Notes: a model not told the origin generated them from the sequence alone. 10,231 nucleotides of DNA from Dehalococcoidia bacterium (GCA_030603485.1 JAUVXS010000057.1:1-10231); one strand, 5' to 3'; counted from the stretch's first letter, positions 1 to 5,629 are shown. Numbers and translations are program-made.

Positions 1-2
1 AA

Positions 3-230
3 AGAGGGTTGTTTGCTGTTCGTTTAGCTTTGAACTGGAGAGCATTTCTAAAAGGAGAATCTCAAACTCCAATATATCGGAACATACCACTTAACAGATT
101 GGTTATTCACTGGCGTGATAGGTGGTTTAACATGCGTAAACGCAATGATGAGGTAGTTCGAAAAGTTAGAGATTTTTCCCCAGAGCAATTTACTATTAAA
201 AAGACAAATATCACAGATTTAACTCTATAA
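3..230 (+). CDS. 3' end of an unknown protein, cut by the window edge
   Basis: The reading frame is open from the first bases to a TAA at 228-230, so this is most likely the C-terminal part (about 75 residues) of a longer gene starting outside the window. A TTG at position 9 could be read as a start, but it has no convincing ribosome binding site and follows in-frame sense codons. The fragment is basic and rich in Arg, Trp and Asn, with no motif I recognise. It shares strand and AT-rich composition with the 367-residue gene 76 bases downstream. A TATAAT at 226-231 lies at its stop codon and could help start transcription of the next gene, though no good -35 sits at the normal distance. Function unknown. 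Confidence 0.5.
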   Translation, partial: RGLFAVRLALNWRAFLKGESQTPIYRNIPLNRLVIHWRDRWFNMRKRNDEVVRKVRDFSPEQFTIKKTNITDLTL

Positions 231-306
231 TATATCTATCATAGAATAGCGAGTAGGAGATTACTCAATATTACTTCACATCAGAATAACATATTGGAGG
301 GTTATC

Positions 307-1410
307 ATGAATAAATATTTATATACTATGTCGTCAAATGCAACTAAAGAATATATGTCCGATATACTTGAAGCACTTTCATCACCCAAAGGGTGTGTAC
401 ATCACTACAGGTATCAGCTTAAATATATCGATGAAGAATTGAAGAATAATCTACGATATAAAGGTAAATCGATTAATGAAAATATTAAAAATATTAGGAC
501 AGTAATTTGTTTCTTATATCAAGTAAATAAAGGTACTGAAGAGAAGCCCACTATGGAATGGGATTCCGTATATCCTGTTCGTATGGGAAAACTAGTGGAA
601 GCATACAAGACCGGTGATAGTGATCGCGATATCGCACACATTTACTTCAAAGTAGATGATTATCTTGTGTATGATGGTAATAGTTACACTGAAATAATTA
701 AAAATGCCTTAAAAGAAAAATACAACAAAAGTTACGCTTCTTTGGGGAACCCTATTGAGAAACGATATATAGCTAAAACGAATGAAAGTAAGCAGGCTTT
801 TCATAAGACCTGCGAATCGATTGATATTGAACACTTCCAATTGCCGTCCGGAGAAAAATATCTTCCTGTATTCACTTTTATCGAAGGTTTAAGTAGCGGG
901 AATACTATTAAAGACCTGAAATATGACAAACTCACCCGAACTAGTTATTATAGGATGTCTGAAGGATCACGATACGTATTTTCATTTAGTACATACTTCA
1001 AAAAACAGCCACCGGAATTTTCAATCGAACTTACAAATAGTAAAGATGTGTTCGTCACTCCGGAAAAATATGAATTAAATATATCTTCTCGTTATGACGA
1101 AGAGTCTTGGTCGCTCGTTTCTCGCATTTTAAATCAAGATACTTGGTCAAATTTTAAATTTGAAAGTAACCTGGACAATATTGAAGGTAAAAAACCACTA
1201 AATATAAATATCACCTTTCCCGTTTTAATCAAACGTAAGATGCAGTATAGAACAATAGAGATAATCAGTGACGTTAGCTACGGCTCTGGGATAATTACCC
1301 TTTTAATATCTAGAGTTATGCTAGAATGGTCTTGGTGGTATATACCTGTAGCTATTTTATTCCCAATATGGGCTATTACCAAAGGAATTGCAAGATGGTG
1401 GCGTGGGTAG
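307..1410 (+). CDS. Unknown 367-aa protein with C-terminal membrane segment
   Basis: I do not recognise this family. The ATG is preceded by a good ribosome binding site (GGAGG at 296-300, spacing 6). Residues 1 to about 325 are polar and look soluble. Residues about 330-360 contain a hydrophobic, Trp-rich stretch (WSWWYIPVAILFPIWAI) followed by basic residues (K, R, RWWRG). This suggests a single C-terminal membrane anchor with the body in the cytoplasm, although the local topology is not certain. There is no signal peptide, nucleotide-binding loop or zinc motif. The gene is AT-rich with many AAA, AAT and ATA codons, unlike the genes to the right of 1860, so it probably arrived separately. 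Its place beside integration scars makes cargo or a defence-type membrane protein possible, but this is inference from position and architecture only. Confidence 0.85.
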   Translation: MNKYLYTMSSNATKEYMSDILEALSSPKGCVHHYRYQLKYIDEELKNNLRYKGKSINENIKNIRTVICFLYQVNKGTEEKPTMEWDSVYPVRMGKLVEAYKTGDSDRDIAHIYFKVDDYLVYDGNSYTEIIKNALKEKYNKSYASLGNPIEKRYIAKTNESKQAFHKTCESIDIEHFQLPSGEKYLPVFTFIEGLSSGNTIKDLKYDKLTRTSYYRMSEGSRYVFSFSTYFKKQPPEFSIELTNSKDVFVTPEKYELNISSRYDEESWSLVSRILNQDTWSNFKFESNLDNIEGKKPLNINITFPVLIKRKMQYRTIEIISDVSYGSGIITLLISRVMLEWSWWYIPVAILFPIWAITKGIARWWRG

Positions 1411-1437
1411 ATTTTAGGAAATCTTGACCATAATTTA

Positions 1438-1490
1438 CCCCCCTTTTCAGCTTCCAGTCCAACATTAAAACTGGACTCCTTTTTGGGGGG
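1438..1490. repeat. Imperfect inverted repeat after the 367-aa gene
   Basis: A run of six C (1438-1443) pairs with a run of six G (1485-1490). Inside it TCCAGT (1453-1458) pairs with ACTGGA (1470-1475) around an 11-base loop, with unpaired T-rich bases between the two stems. Starting 28 bases after the stop codon at 1410, it could act as a transcription end for the 367-aa gene, but it lacks the compact stem plus U-run of a standard intrinsic terminator. It may instead be part of an element end. Confidence 0.35.
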
Positions 1491-1500
1491 CAGGCCAGAA

Positions 1501-1514
1501 TTTGAAATTTCAAA
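1501..1514. repeat. Perfect 14-bp palindrome
   Basis: TTTGAAATTTCAAA reads the same on both strands. It lies 8 bases before the tRNA-Met-like remnant and could be a protein binding site near an element end. AT-rich palindromes of this size also arise by chance, and no partner copy was found in the window. Confidence 0.3.
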
Positions 1515-1522
1515 CCCAAACA

Positions 1523-1553
1523 CTCATAACCGATTGGTCACAGGTTCGATTCC
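1523..1553 (+). other. tRNA-Met-like 3'-half remnant, possible attachment scar
   Basis: The sequence begins with an anticodon-loop-like CTCATAA (CAT at 1525-1527) and runs through an anticodon-stem 3' strand, a variable-region-like GGTC and a T-arm half (ACAGGTTCGATTCC at 1540-1553). The order and spacing match the 3' half of a tRNA-Met. The 5' half is absent: bases before 1523 cannot pair with the anticodon stem and no D-arm is seen. After 1553 the sequence departs from a tRNA, since the T-stem 3' strand should read CCTGT. Such anticodon-loop-to-T-arm blocks are the usual identity segment left by tyrosine-recombinase elements at tRNA genes. It faces the tRNA-Lys remnant at 1673-1722. It is either an old, decayed end of an element lying to the left or the attachment core of one. 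Confidence 0.5.
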
Positions 1554-1568
1554 AATCTATACTAAGAA

Positions 1569-1596
1569 TTGACATTCCTTGGATAAATGATATAAT
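1569..1596 (+). promoter_or_regulatory. Perfect-consensus sigma70 promoter facing no clear gene
   Basis: TTGACA at 1569-1574 and TATAAT at 1591-1596 are both exact consensus, separated by 16 bases. Transcription would start near 1603 and run right into the junction, where all nearby genes are on the opposite strand. The -10 box overlaps the left arm of the tRNA-Lys-derived inverted repeat. Possible roles: promoter of a small RNA, promoter left from a lost tRNA or gene, or a source of antisense RNA to the winged-helix gene. Nothing in the window shows which. Confidence 0.55.
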
Positions 1597-1636
1597 CAGG
1601 GTGTCGGTTGACCTAGTGTCTTGACACCCTGATTAT
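1592..1636. repeat. 14-bp inverted repeat made of tRNA-Lys core sequence
   Basis: ATAATCAGGGTGTC at 1592-1605 is perfectly complementary to GACACCCTGATTAT at 1623-1636, with a 17-base spacer. Thirteen of the 14 bases (TAATCAGGGTGTC) also occur in the tRNA-Lys remnant (1701-1713, - strand), where they are the anticodon-loop end, anticodon stem and variable region. So the same tRNA-derived 13-mer occurs three times in 121 bases. Each copy spans a likely integrase crossover region. No U-run follows the right arm, so a plain terminator is less likely. Confidence 0.7.
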
Positions 1637-1672
1637 CTTCAAATCTCCCAGGCAGGGAAGGTCTTCCAGTCT

Positions 1673-1722
1673 TGGTAGGCCGTACAGGTCTCGAACCTGT
1701 GACACCCTGATTAAAAGTCAGA
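1673..1722 (-). other. 3' half of tRNA-Lys (anticodon UUU); probable attL of the element
   Basis: On the - strand this reads anticodon stem TCTGA/TCAGG (one T-G pair), loop CTTTTAA with anticodon TTT, variable region GTGTC, T-arm ACAGG-TTCGAGA-CCTGT, acceptor 3' strand ACGGCCT, discriminator A and an encoded CCA. Everything from the anticodon stem to CCA is canonical, while the D-arm and 5' acceptor strand (expected about AGGCCGT) are missing. It is therefore a fragment, not a working tRNA. A tRNA 3' half at one end of a region with a tyrosine integrase at the other is the classic mark of site-specific integration. With the tRNA on the - strand, the element lies to the right and the restored full tRNA-Lys should sit on the - strand beyond the integrase. 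Confidence 0.75.
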
Positions 1723-1725
1723 GTG

Positions 1726-1854
1726 TTATCCTCTATAAATCCATCCTATTTTTGGGTACCAAATAACCGCTTTGCGTGAGCTGGCTGGGATGTTAGCAGT
1801 GTAAGCCTCGCTATACTTTTCAAAATACTGTTCTGTAAAGAGATTCCTTTGTTG
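1726..1854 (-). pseudogene. Broken paralogue of the winged-helix gene next to it
   Basis: Reading the - strand after an in-frame TAG (1855-1857) gives a 42-residue stretch containing LFTEQYFEKYSEAYTANI, ending at a TAA (1726-1728). This aligns with LFTKKYFVKHGEACAADI near residues 49-66 of the neighbouring 155-aa protein, and the DNA is also visibly similar (1803-1840 against 2150-2187). The similarity stops after ANI: the following residues (PASSRKAVIWY and on) do not match the neighbour's helix. There is no start codon with a ribosome binding site. The fragment therefore looks like the remains of a related gene, lost by recombination or an earlier insertion, since its end abuts the tRNA-Lys remnant. 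Confidence 0.5.
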
Positions 1855-1866
1855 CTATCAGATTGT

Positions 1867-2334
1867 TTAGCGAAACTCCGGGTGTCTTACTGAAATCGGG
1901 TCCTCCCAGGCAGTCACTTCAGCCTTGCCTTTGGCAGTCAACTTGTAGAACACTCGCTTCTGCAAGAAATCGTAGATTGCACGCTCTCGCTTGTCAGTGC
2001 GCTCTATGAGTTTCAATATGAGGAACCAATGAAAATACCTTGAGAAACTGGAGTAGTTCGGTCTTTCAAAGGGCTTTTCGCCTATATCAATTCGTTCTTT
2101 GTTTAAGCGCTCTATTTCCTGACTTAGCGCATAGTAGATGTCGGCAGCGCAGGCCTCGCCGTGCTTTACAAAATACTTTTTTGTAAACAGGCCAGGGCGA
2201 TACTCACTAGCACCTCTCCCCCAGGGGATGGTTATTTGCATGGGAGGGTTCTTGAGTTTCCTCTCCCGGGTTGGCTGTTTTTTCGCTTTTCTAATCCTTG
2301 GTCGCTGTTTCATCTTCTTCCCACACCTTGTCAT
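1867..2334 (-). CDS. Putative winged-helix DNA-binding protein
   Basis: This 155-aa protein has a very basic N-terminus (residues 1-30, rich in K and R). A region at about 50-150 resembles a winged-helix domain: helix ADIYYALSQEIERLNKER, then a likely recognition region (RPNYSSFSRYFHWFLILKLIER) and a wing ending RVFYKLTAKGKAEV. The last part matches the LTxKG pattern common after the wing in such domains. It likely binds DNA as a small regulator or accessory factor; the target is unknown. It starts inside the end of the upstream recombinase gene (44-base overlap from ATG 2334, 23 bases from the alternative ATG 2313), so it is probably translated by coupling; neither start has a strong ribosome binding site. 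It is the last gene of the leftward cluster, and a broken paralogue lies just after it. The fold assignment is from sequence pattern, not a search. Confidence 0.75.
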   Translation of the reverse strand: MTRCGKKMKQRPRIRKAKKQPTRERKLKNPPMQITIPWGRGASEYRPGLFTKKYFVKHGEACAADIYYALSQEIERLNKERIDIGEKPFERPNYSSFSRYFHWFLILKLIERTDKRERAIYDFLQKRVFYKLTAKGKAEVTAWEDPISVRHPEFR

Positions 2335-2920
2335 AGTCCTCGTGTAAGTCAGCCATCGAATACTGGAGATAGACTGAGGTTGTTGTGGGACTTGAGTGTC
2401 CCAAGATTTTCTGTAATCGCTCTATGCTCATGCCGCGTTTCACACAGTGGATAGCAAAACTATGTCTCAAGTGGTGAAGGTGGAATTTTGTATGTTGCGA
2501 GATAGTTGGATCGCCTACCCTTGTTATGCCAGCTCTCTTTCCCAACTTCCAACAAATTTGGACAACCCTCTGGCGTGAAATAGGAAAGAGAAGATCCCCT
2601 TCGTAAGGAAACTGCTTTCTCCACTCCAAGTACTCCCTCACCATGTGCAAGGTGTCCTCGTCAATAGGCACAATTCGTCGCCTTTCGACTGTTTTGCCAT
2701 CTCTTTTTCTCTGCTTTTGGATTTTAATCAAGATAGCTCTGCCCTCGAAGTCTATGTCGGATTCCTTTATCCCAATGAGTTCCGAGACCCTCATGCCGGT
2801 CCGCCACGCGATGCGGACAAGCAGGGCATCCCTGGGGTTGGTGGCCACGGCAATGAGCCTCTCCACCTGTTCAGGCTCCAGATATCCTTTTAAGTCGCGT
2901 ATCGGTGTTACTTGTGTCAT
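2291..2920 (-). CDS. Tyrosine recombinase, catalytic domain only
   Basis: The 209-aa product has the full active-site set of the phage integrase/XerCD family: Arg44 in TGMRVSEL, a probable Lys near 76, His149/Arg152 in HHLRHSF, His175 in LGHSS and the nucleophile Tyr184 in TTTSVY. It cuts and rejoins DNA through a 3'-phosphotyrosine link. It is short for the family (usual 300-400): the arm-binding and SAM-like core-binding domains are missing, and the protein starts almost directly at the catalytic domain. Its ATG overlaps the stop of the zinc-ribbon gene upstream (ATGA at 2917-2920), and the winged-helix gene starts inside its 3' end, so the three form one translational unit. Possible jobs are dimer resolution, local inversion, or helping the main integrase; the partner supplying DNA-site recognition may be the zinc ribbon or the winged-helix protein (inference). 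Confidence 0.9.
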   Translation of the reverse strand: MTQVTPIRDLKGYLEPEQVERLIAVATNPRDALLVRIAWRTGMRVSELIGIKESDIDFEGRAILIKIQKQRKRDGKTVERRRIVPIDEDTLHMVREYLEWRKQFPYEGDLLFPISRQRVVQICWKLGKRAGITRVGDPTISQHTKFHLHHLRHSFAIHCVKRGMSIERLQKILGHSSPTTTSVYLQYSMADLHEDYDKVWEEDETATKD

Positions 2921-3099
2921 CTTACCTTTTCTCTTTTTTGACGCTTATTTTTCAGCTGATAACATCGATGCCCACAATTCAAGCATACTGCCTCATTCAT
3001 CAGGCCATCCCACAGCAAAAAACCTCTTATGCACCGCGGGCAGCTCTTACTGAAGAGGCCAAACAGCAGCCAGGATTTAGACATTGCGGTTGTTATCAT
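2917..3099 (-). CDS. Small zinc-ribbon protein
   Basis: This 60-aa protein has CPRC at about residues 20-23 and CLNC at about 39-42, the two knuckles of a zinc ribbon, followed by a basic tail (KNKRQKREK). It likely binds one zinc ion and may touch nucleic acid or a protein partner. The stop overlaps the ATG of the recombinase, so the two are translationally coupled. The ATG at 3099 has only a distant GAGG; Met6 (3084) is another possible start. Just upstream, two tiny reading frames (from ATG 3145 and ATG 3111) end in stop/start overlaps leading to this gene. Function beyond metal binding is not known. Confidence 0.65.
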   Translation of the reverse strand: MITTAMSKSWLLFGLFSKSCPRCIRGFLLWDGLMNEAVCLNCGHRCYQLKNKRQKREKVR

Positions 3100-3169
3100 C
3101 CATTTTCCGTTATCCTCATTGCTGGTTCTCTAGGCATGGTTTCATTTCCGCCTCTCAAAAATAAGGTTC

Positions 3170-3886
3170 CTATTCAATCCGCGTAATAAAGAGCCAGTCA
3201 TCATCATTCTCATATGGGTCCTTCCCCAATTGTTCGTAAATACTACTCTCATTTTCGGCGCGTATCCGGAAAGGCATTTTCTTCCCCTCGTCTTCAACTT
3301 CCCCCAGCTTCAGCTTCGGAAGCTCCTTCCGCCTTTTTGCGATTTCGGGTGTCATGCAACCCATGCCAGCATTGAAGGGCTTTGGCTGGCATTGTTTGCA
3401 CATCCATTCCATGGTGTCTTTATCATTATAAAATTCACCGTTAAGCCAAAAATCAGATCCGCCACAAGTTGGACATTTATCCGGTAACGGCGGAATCTGG
3501 CCCGCTTCATCACAGTCATAAGGGTCTTTGACAAGAAGCCTGTCACCAGGAGTATACTGATTGCCGATAGGTGCGAATGTTGCCACTGTGTGGTGCCCGT
3601 CATTTATCCTAAACCTTAAGCCTTCTAGGCCATGCTTGGCTAGTACCGAGAGTAGGCTCTCCACTTCTCCGCTGTGCTTCTTATATGGAGGACTCGCAAA
3701 CGCAATATACCCGTGGGATCCATCCCTTCTTGTATGGCCAGCGCAACTCTGCCAAGTGAAATACCCCGTACTATTCAGCTCAATCAAGACATCGTATAGT
3801 TCGGGGTCAAGACACCCCGACTCTAGTTCCTCTTTGAGCCCCTTTAGCCGTCTTTCAACTGCTTCCTCGTAAGTTCTGGTTGTCAT
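3170..3886 (-). CDS. Unknown protein with TYW3-like segment and zinc ribbon
   Basis: About 238 residues from the chosen ATG (MTTRTYEEAV). The N-terminal half has a charged helix, then NSTGYFTWQSCAGHT, which resembles the YFTTSSCSGR-type segment of the TYW3/wybutosine-synthesis fold, followed by a Gly/His-rich strand region and DGHHTVATFAP. The C-terminal half has CPTC and CKQC about 21 residues apart, typical of a zinc ribbon, and an acidic tail. The TYW3 resemblance is a short motif only, so no reaction is claimed; similar segments occur in uncharacterised phage and archaeal proteins. The frame is open to an ATG at 3931, but that start overlaps the upstream gene by 77 bases and has no ribosome binding site. 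ATG 3886 cuts the overlap to 32 bases, and ATG 3907, with a distant GGAGAGG, is also possible. Confidence 0.75.
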   Translation of the reverse strand: MTTRTYEEAVERRLKGLKEELESGCLDPELYDVLIELNSTGYFTWQSCAGHTRRDGSHGYIAFASPPYKKHSGEVESLLSVLAKHGLEGLRFRINDGHHTVATFAPIGNQYTPGDRLLVKDPYDCDEAGQIPPLPDKCPTCGGSDFWLNGEFYNDKDTMEWMCKQCQPKPFNAGMGCMTPEIAKRRKELPKLKLGEVEDEGKKMPFRIRAENESSIYEQLGKDPYENDDDWLFITRIE

Positions 3887-4670
3887 TGTTAAAATCGACC
3901 CATTCATAGACTGCTTCTGCCTCTCCGGCATTAAACATCAGATATCGGCGGCCGTTTTTATTAACGAAGTAACGCTCAATACCTAATTCCTTGGCTGCCT
4001 TATGAATTGCCCTGCGGTACCTCGCTTTTGCTTTTCCCCAACCCTCGGGAACCTCATAGCCAGTAAGTTTTTCGGCAATATCGTTTATAGTAACCTGACC
4101 ACCGCACTTTAGTGCACGCCAGTCGGCTATCCTGTCGGAATCAAAGCCGTCCCAGGGCTTCCCACCACTACTTCGCATCTTATAAGCCAAAATTCCAGGG
4201 TAGCCAGTCAGCGCTCCAGGTGGCTGGCCAAGCCTGGGGTCAGCCCCCAATATCCTCGCCATGGCACAATCCGCCCATTCATCCGCTAAGGATTCCACGT
4301 AGCTATGTGCCTCGTAGTTGTACTCGTCGTCGTGTGGCATACCATAATAAAGTTGGTGCGTAGCTAGGTGCCCTATCTCATGGATAGCTGTCCTGAGCAT
4401 ACCCATCCAAAGTTGAAAGCTAAACGTCCCTGGATAATCACATCTGTGACCTCCGTTTGAACAACACATAGTAGGGTAAAGCCCAATATGGAAGCTAAAT
4501 GTCAAGCGGTCATAACCAGCATACCCTAAGCTGCCACTGCTATCATTTGGCCCCATCCGCTTGCGTGAGTAAGCAATGACCTTTGTGTCCGGATAAATCT
4601 CGTAAGGTACCAGCTGGGCTATTATCTCAGGCAGCCCTTTGGGTAGTAGTTCCACATTGTAGAATTCCAT
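3855..4670 (-). CDS. HEXXH metallopeptidase-like protein
   Basis: This 271-aa protein contains HEIGH at residues 97-101, inside a helix (LRTAIHEIGHLATH), which is the zinc-binding signature of many metallopeptidases. Glu126 or Glu131 in the following YVESLADEWAD helix is well placed as the third ligand, as in gluzincin-type enzymes. A Cys/His cluster (CCSNGGHRC, 69-77) may bind another metal or form disulfides. The C-terminal quarter looks like a separate small domain with basic helices (KAKARYRRAIHKAAKELG) and ends NKNGRRYLMFNAGEAEAVYEW, which may bind DNA or a partner. No signal peptide, so it should act inside the cell. The ATG has a good ribosome binding site (GAGGAG, spacing 6). Substrate unknown. 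In mobile elements such proteins can cleave a repressor (ImmA-like), but no ImmA-type partner is evident here. Confidence 0.75.
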   Translation of the reverse strand: MEFYNVELLPKGLPEIIAQLVPYEIYPDTKVIAYSRKRMGPNDSSGSLGYAGYDRLTFSFHIGLYPTMCCSNGGHRCDYPGTFSFQLWMGMLRTAIHEIGHLATHQLYYGMPHDDEYNYEAHSYVESLADEWADCAMARILGADPRLGQPPGALTGYPGILAYKMRSSGGKPWDGFDSDRIADWRALKCGGQVTINDIAEKLTGYEVPEGWGKAKARYRRAIHKAAKELGIERYFVNKNGRRYLMFNAGEAEAVYEWVDFNNDNQNLRGSS

Positions 4671-4711
4671 TTTCGTCTCCTCTCTAGCCGCACTTCTCGC
4701 ATAGAAGCTGG

Positions 4712-4969
4712 CTAAACCTCTACTAGGCAGTTCTCATCCGGGGCTGCTATTATCCAGCGCCTTTTGGGCACTTGTGCCAAAACTGCATCAAGCACTAGCA
4801 GCTCTCCCTCACTCTTATCTCTCTTACCTTTAGAATGAGACTTATAGCCATCAAGCCAACCTTTCAAATATTGTATCCGCTTCTCAATCAGCAACTCTTT
4901 CACTGCAACCTCTTCAGCTTCTTCTTTAGAGACGAACCATTCGTCTAGATTTTCCTGATTCAGTTTCAT
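4712..4969 (-). CDS. Small hypothetical protein (85 aa)
   Basis: Not recognised. The start is well supported by GGAGGAG just before the ATG. The N-terminal 60 residues are strongly charged and look helical (EEAEEVAVKELLIEKRIQ, then WLDGYKSHSKGKRDKSEG); the C-terminal part is more hydrophobic and ends with a possible strand (RRWIIAAPDENCLVEV). No metal or nucleotide motif. It lies between the zinc-finger gene at 4985-5158 and the metallopeptidase-like gene, with short gaps (15 and 41 bases), so it is co-transcribed with them. Confidence 0.65.
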   Translation of the reverse strand: MKLNQENLDEWFVSKEEAEEVAVKELLIEKRIQYLKGWLDGYKSHSKGKRDKSEGELLVLDAVLAQVPKRRWIIAAPDENCLVEV

Positions 4970-4984
4970 TTCTCCTCCTTTCCT

Positions 4985-5158
4985 TTAGCTGCACCCCTCA
5001 CATATTGGCACGCTAAATCTCTGCCAACTGCGCTTCCGTGCCCAGTACTCCTCACCAGGATTAATCTGCTGGCCACACAAAGCACAGTGTTTAGGCGTCC
5101 TAGCGACTCTTTGTCGGTCAACGACACCGGGTCTGGCTACTTTAATTTCACTTGCCAT
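4985..5158 (-). CDS. Small zinc-binding protein (57 aa)
   Basis: The product has CALC and CEGC pairs about 23-26 residues apart near the C-terminus (CALCGQQINPGEEYW ... VPICEGC), the pattern of a treble-clef or zinc-ribbon knuckle, after a basic N-terminus. The spacing and GEEYW recall the small zinc-finger proteins found in phage and actinobacterial elements. The ATG at 5158 follows GAAGAGG at a good distance and overlaps the upstream stop by 11 bases. An upstream in-frame TTG at 5173 is less likely. Role unknown. Confidence 0.65.
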   Translation of the reverse strand: MASEIKVARPGVVDRQRVARTPKHCALCGQQINPGEEYWARKRSWQRFSVPICEGCS

Positions 5159-5345
5159 TGGTATCCTCTTCAATAATCACCCTTAGCCGCTGTGGCACTC
5201 TCTCCCCCAGCACCTCTTTCTGGACATAGAGAGTGCCAACGGCGATATCCCGGCTGCTGTGGACCTCTTCGCCAAGCTCCTCCTGGTACCGGATGGTGTT
5301 CTTGGTCTCCTTTTCGTAGGTGAACTTTAATTCTAGCTTCTCCAC
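5148..5345 (-). CDS. Small conserved-looking protein, GTG start (65 aa)
   Basis: The likely start is the GTG at 5345-5343, because GGAGGGAGG lies just before it and it shares one base with the upstream stop (TAGTG). This gives a compact product beginning VEKLELKFTYEKETKNTIRY and continuing with a strand pattern VGTLYVQKEVLGERVPQRLRVII. Small proteins with this KETKNT...GTLYVQK pattern occur in phages and plasmids with unknown function. Predicted all-beta and cytoplasmic. A longer reading frame extends to an ATG at 5444, but it would overlap the upstream gene by 100 bases and lacks a ribosome binding site. Confidence 0.65.
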   Translation of the reverse strand: MEKLELKFTYEKETKNTIRYQEELGEEVHSSRDIAVGTLYVQKEVLGERVPQRLRVIIEEDTNGK

Positions 5346-5566
5346 TACCTCCCTCCTTCCATTACTTTTGGCATCCAAGCGCTGTGACTCCATCTCGTAT
5401 CCGTTTTCATCAGCTCGCGAAGAACGTCGAAGCAGTCTTGGCAATACCGTGGGTCTGGACTTATTGCTGCCTTGTCCTTACCCACGACGCAAGCCTGGCA
5501 GAAAAAGCCGCCATCTTCGATAGCTTTGATATCCCGAATAATGTCAAATTTGGGGAGCTTCTCCAT
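5345..5566 (-). CDS. Small Cys-rich protein, likely zinc-binding (73 aa)
   Basis: The ATG is preceded by GGAGG at an ideal distance (GGAGGTAACC-A-ATG). The product has CQAC and CQDC about 17 residues apart (residues about 23-45), suiting one zinc ion, and a short acidic and aromatic C-terminus. Not assigned to a named family. Its last codons form the ribosome binding site of the next gene, so the two are coupled. Confidence 0.65.
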   Translation of the reverse strand: MEKLPKFDIIRDIKAIEDGGFFCQACVVGKDKAAISPDPRYCQDCFDVLRELMKTDTRWSHSAWMPKVMEGGR

Positions 5567-5629
5567 TGGTTACCTCCTTTTAGCTCTTGCCATTGCCTAT
5601 TAACTCGATATTCCGTCACATAACCATGC

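Noticed and set aside
1278..1523. 81-codon frame on the - strand over the end of the 367-aa gene.
   Set aside because: It is antisense to a well-supported gene and runs through inverted repeats; no ribosome binding site was seen.
1592..1636. Ordinary rho-independent terminator.
   Set aside because: The stem is perfect, but the loop is long and no U-run follows in either direction; its identity to tRNA-Lys sequence is a better explanation.
1673..1800. A complete tRNA-Lys gene.
   Set aside because: The 5' acceptor strand and D-arm are absent upstream of the anticodon arm, so only the 3' half is present.
2138..2454. Two + strand frames opposite the winged-helix and recombinase genes.
   Set aside because: They are antisense to genes with recognisable domains, have low-complexity or unlikely composition and lack ribosome binding sites.
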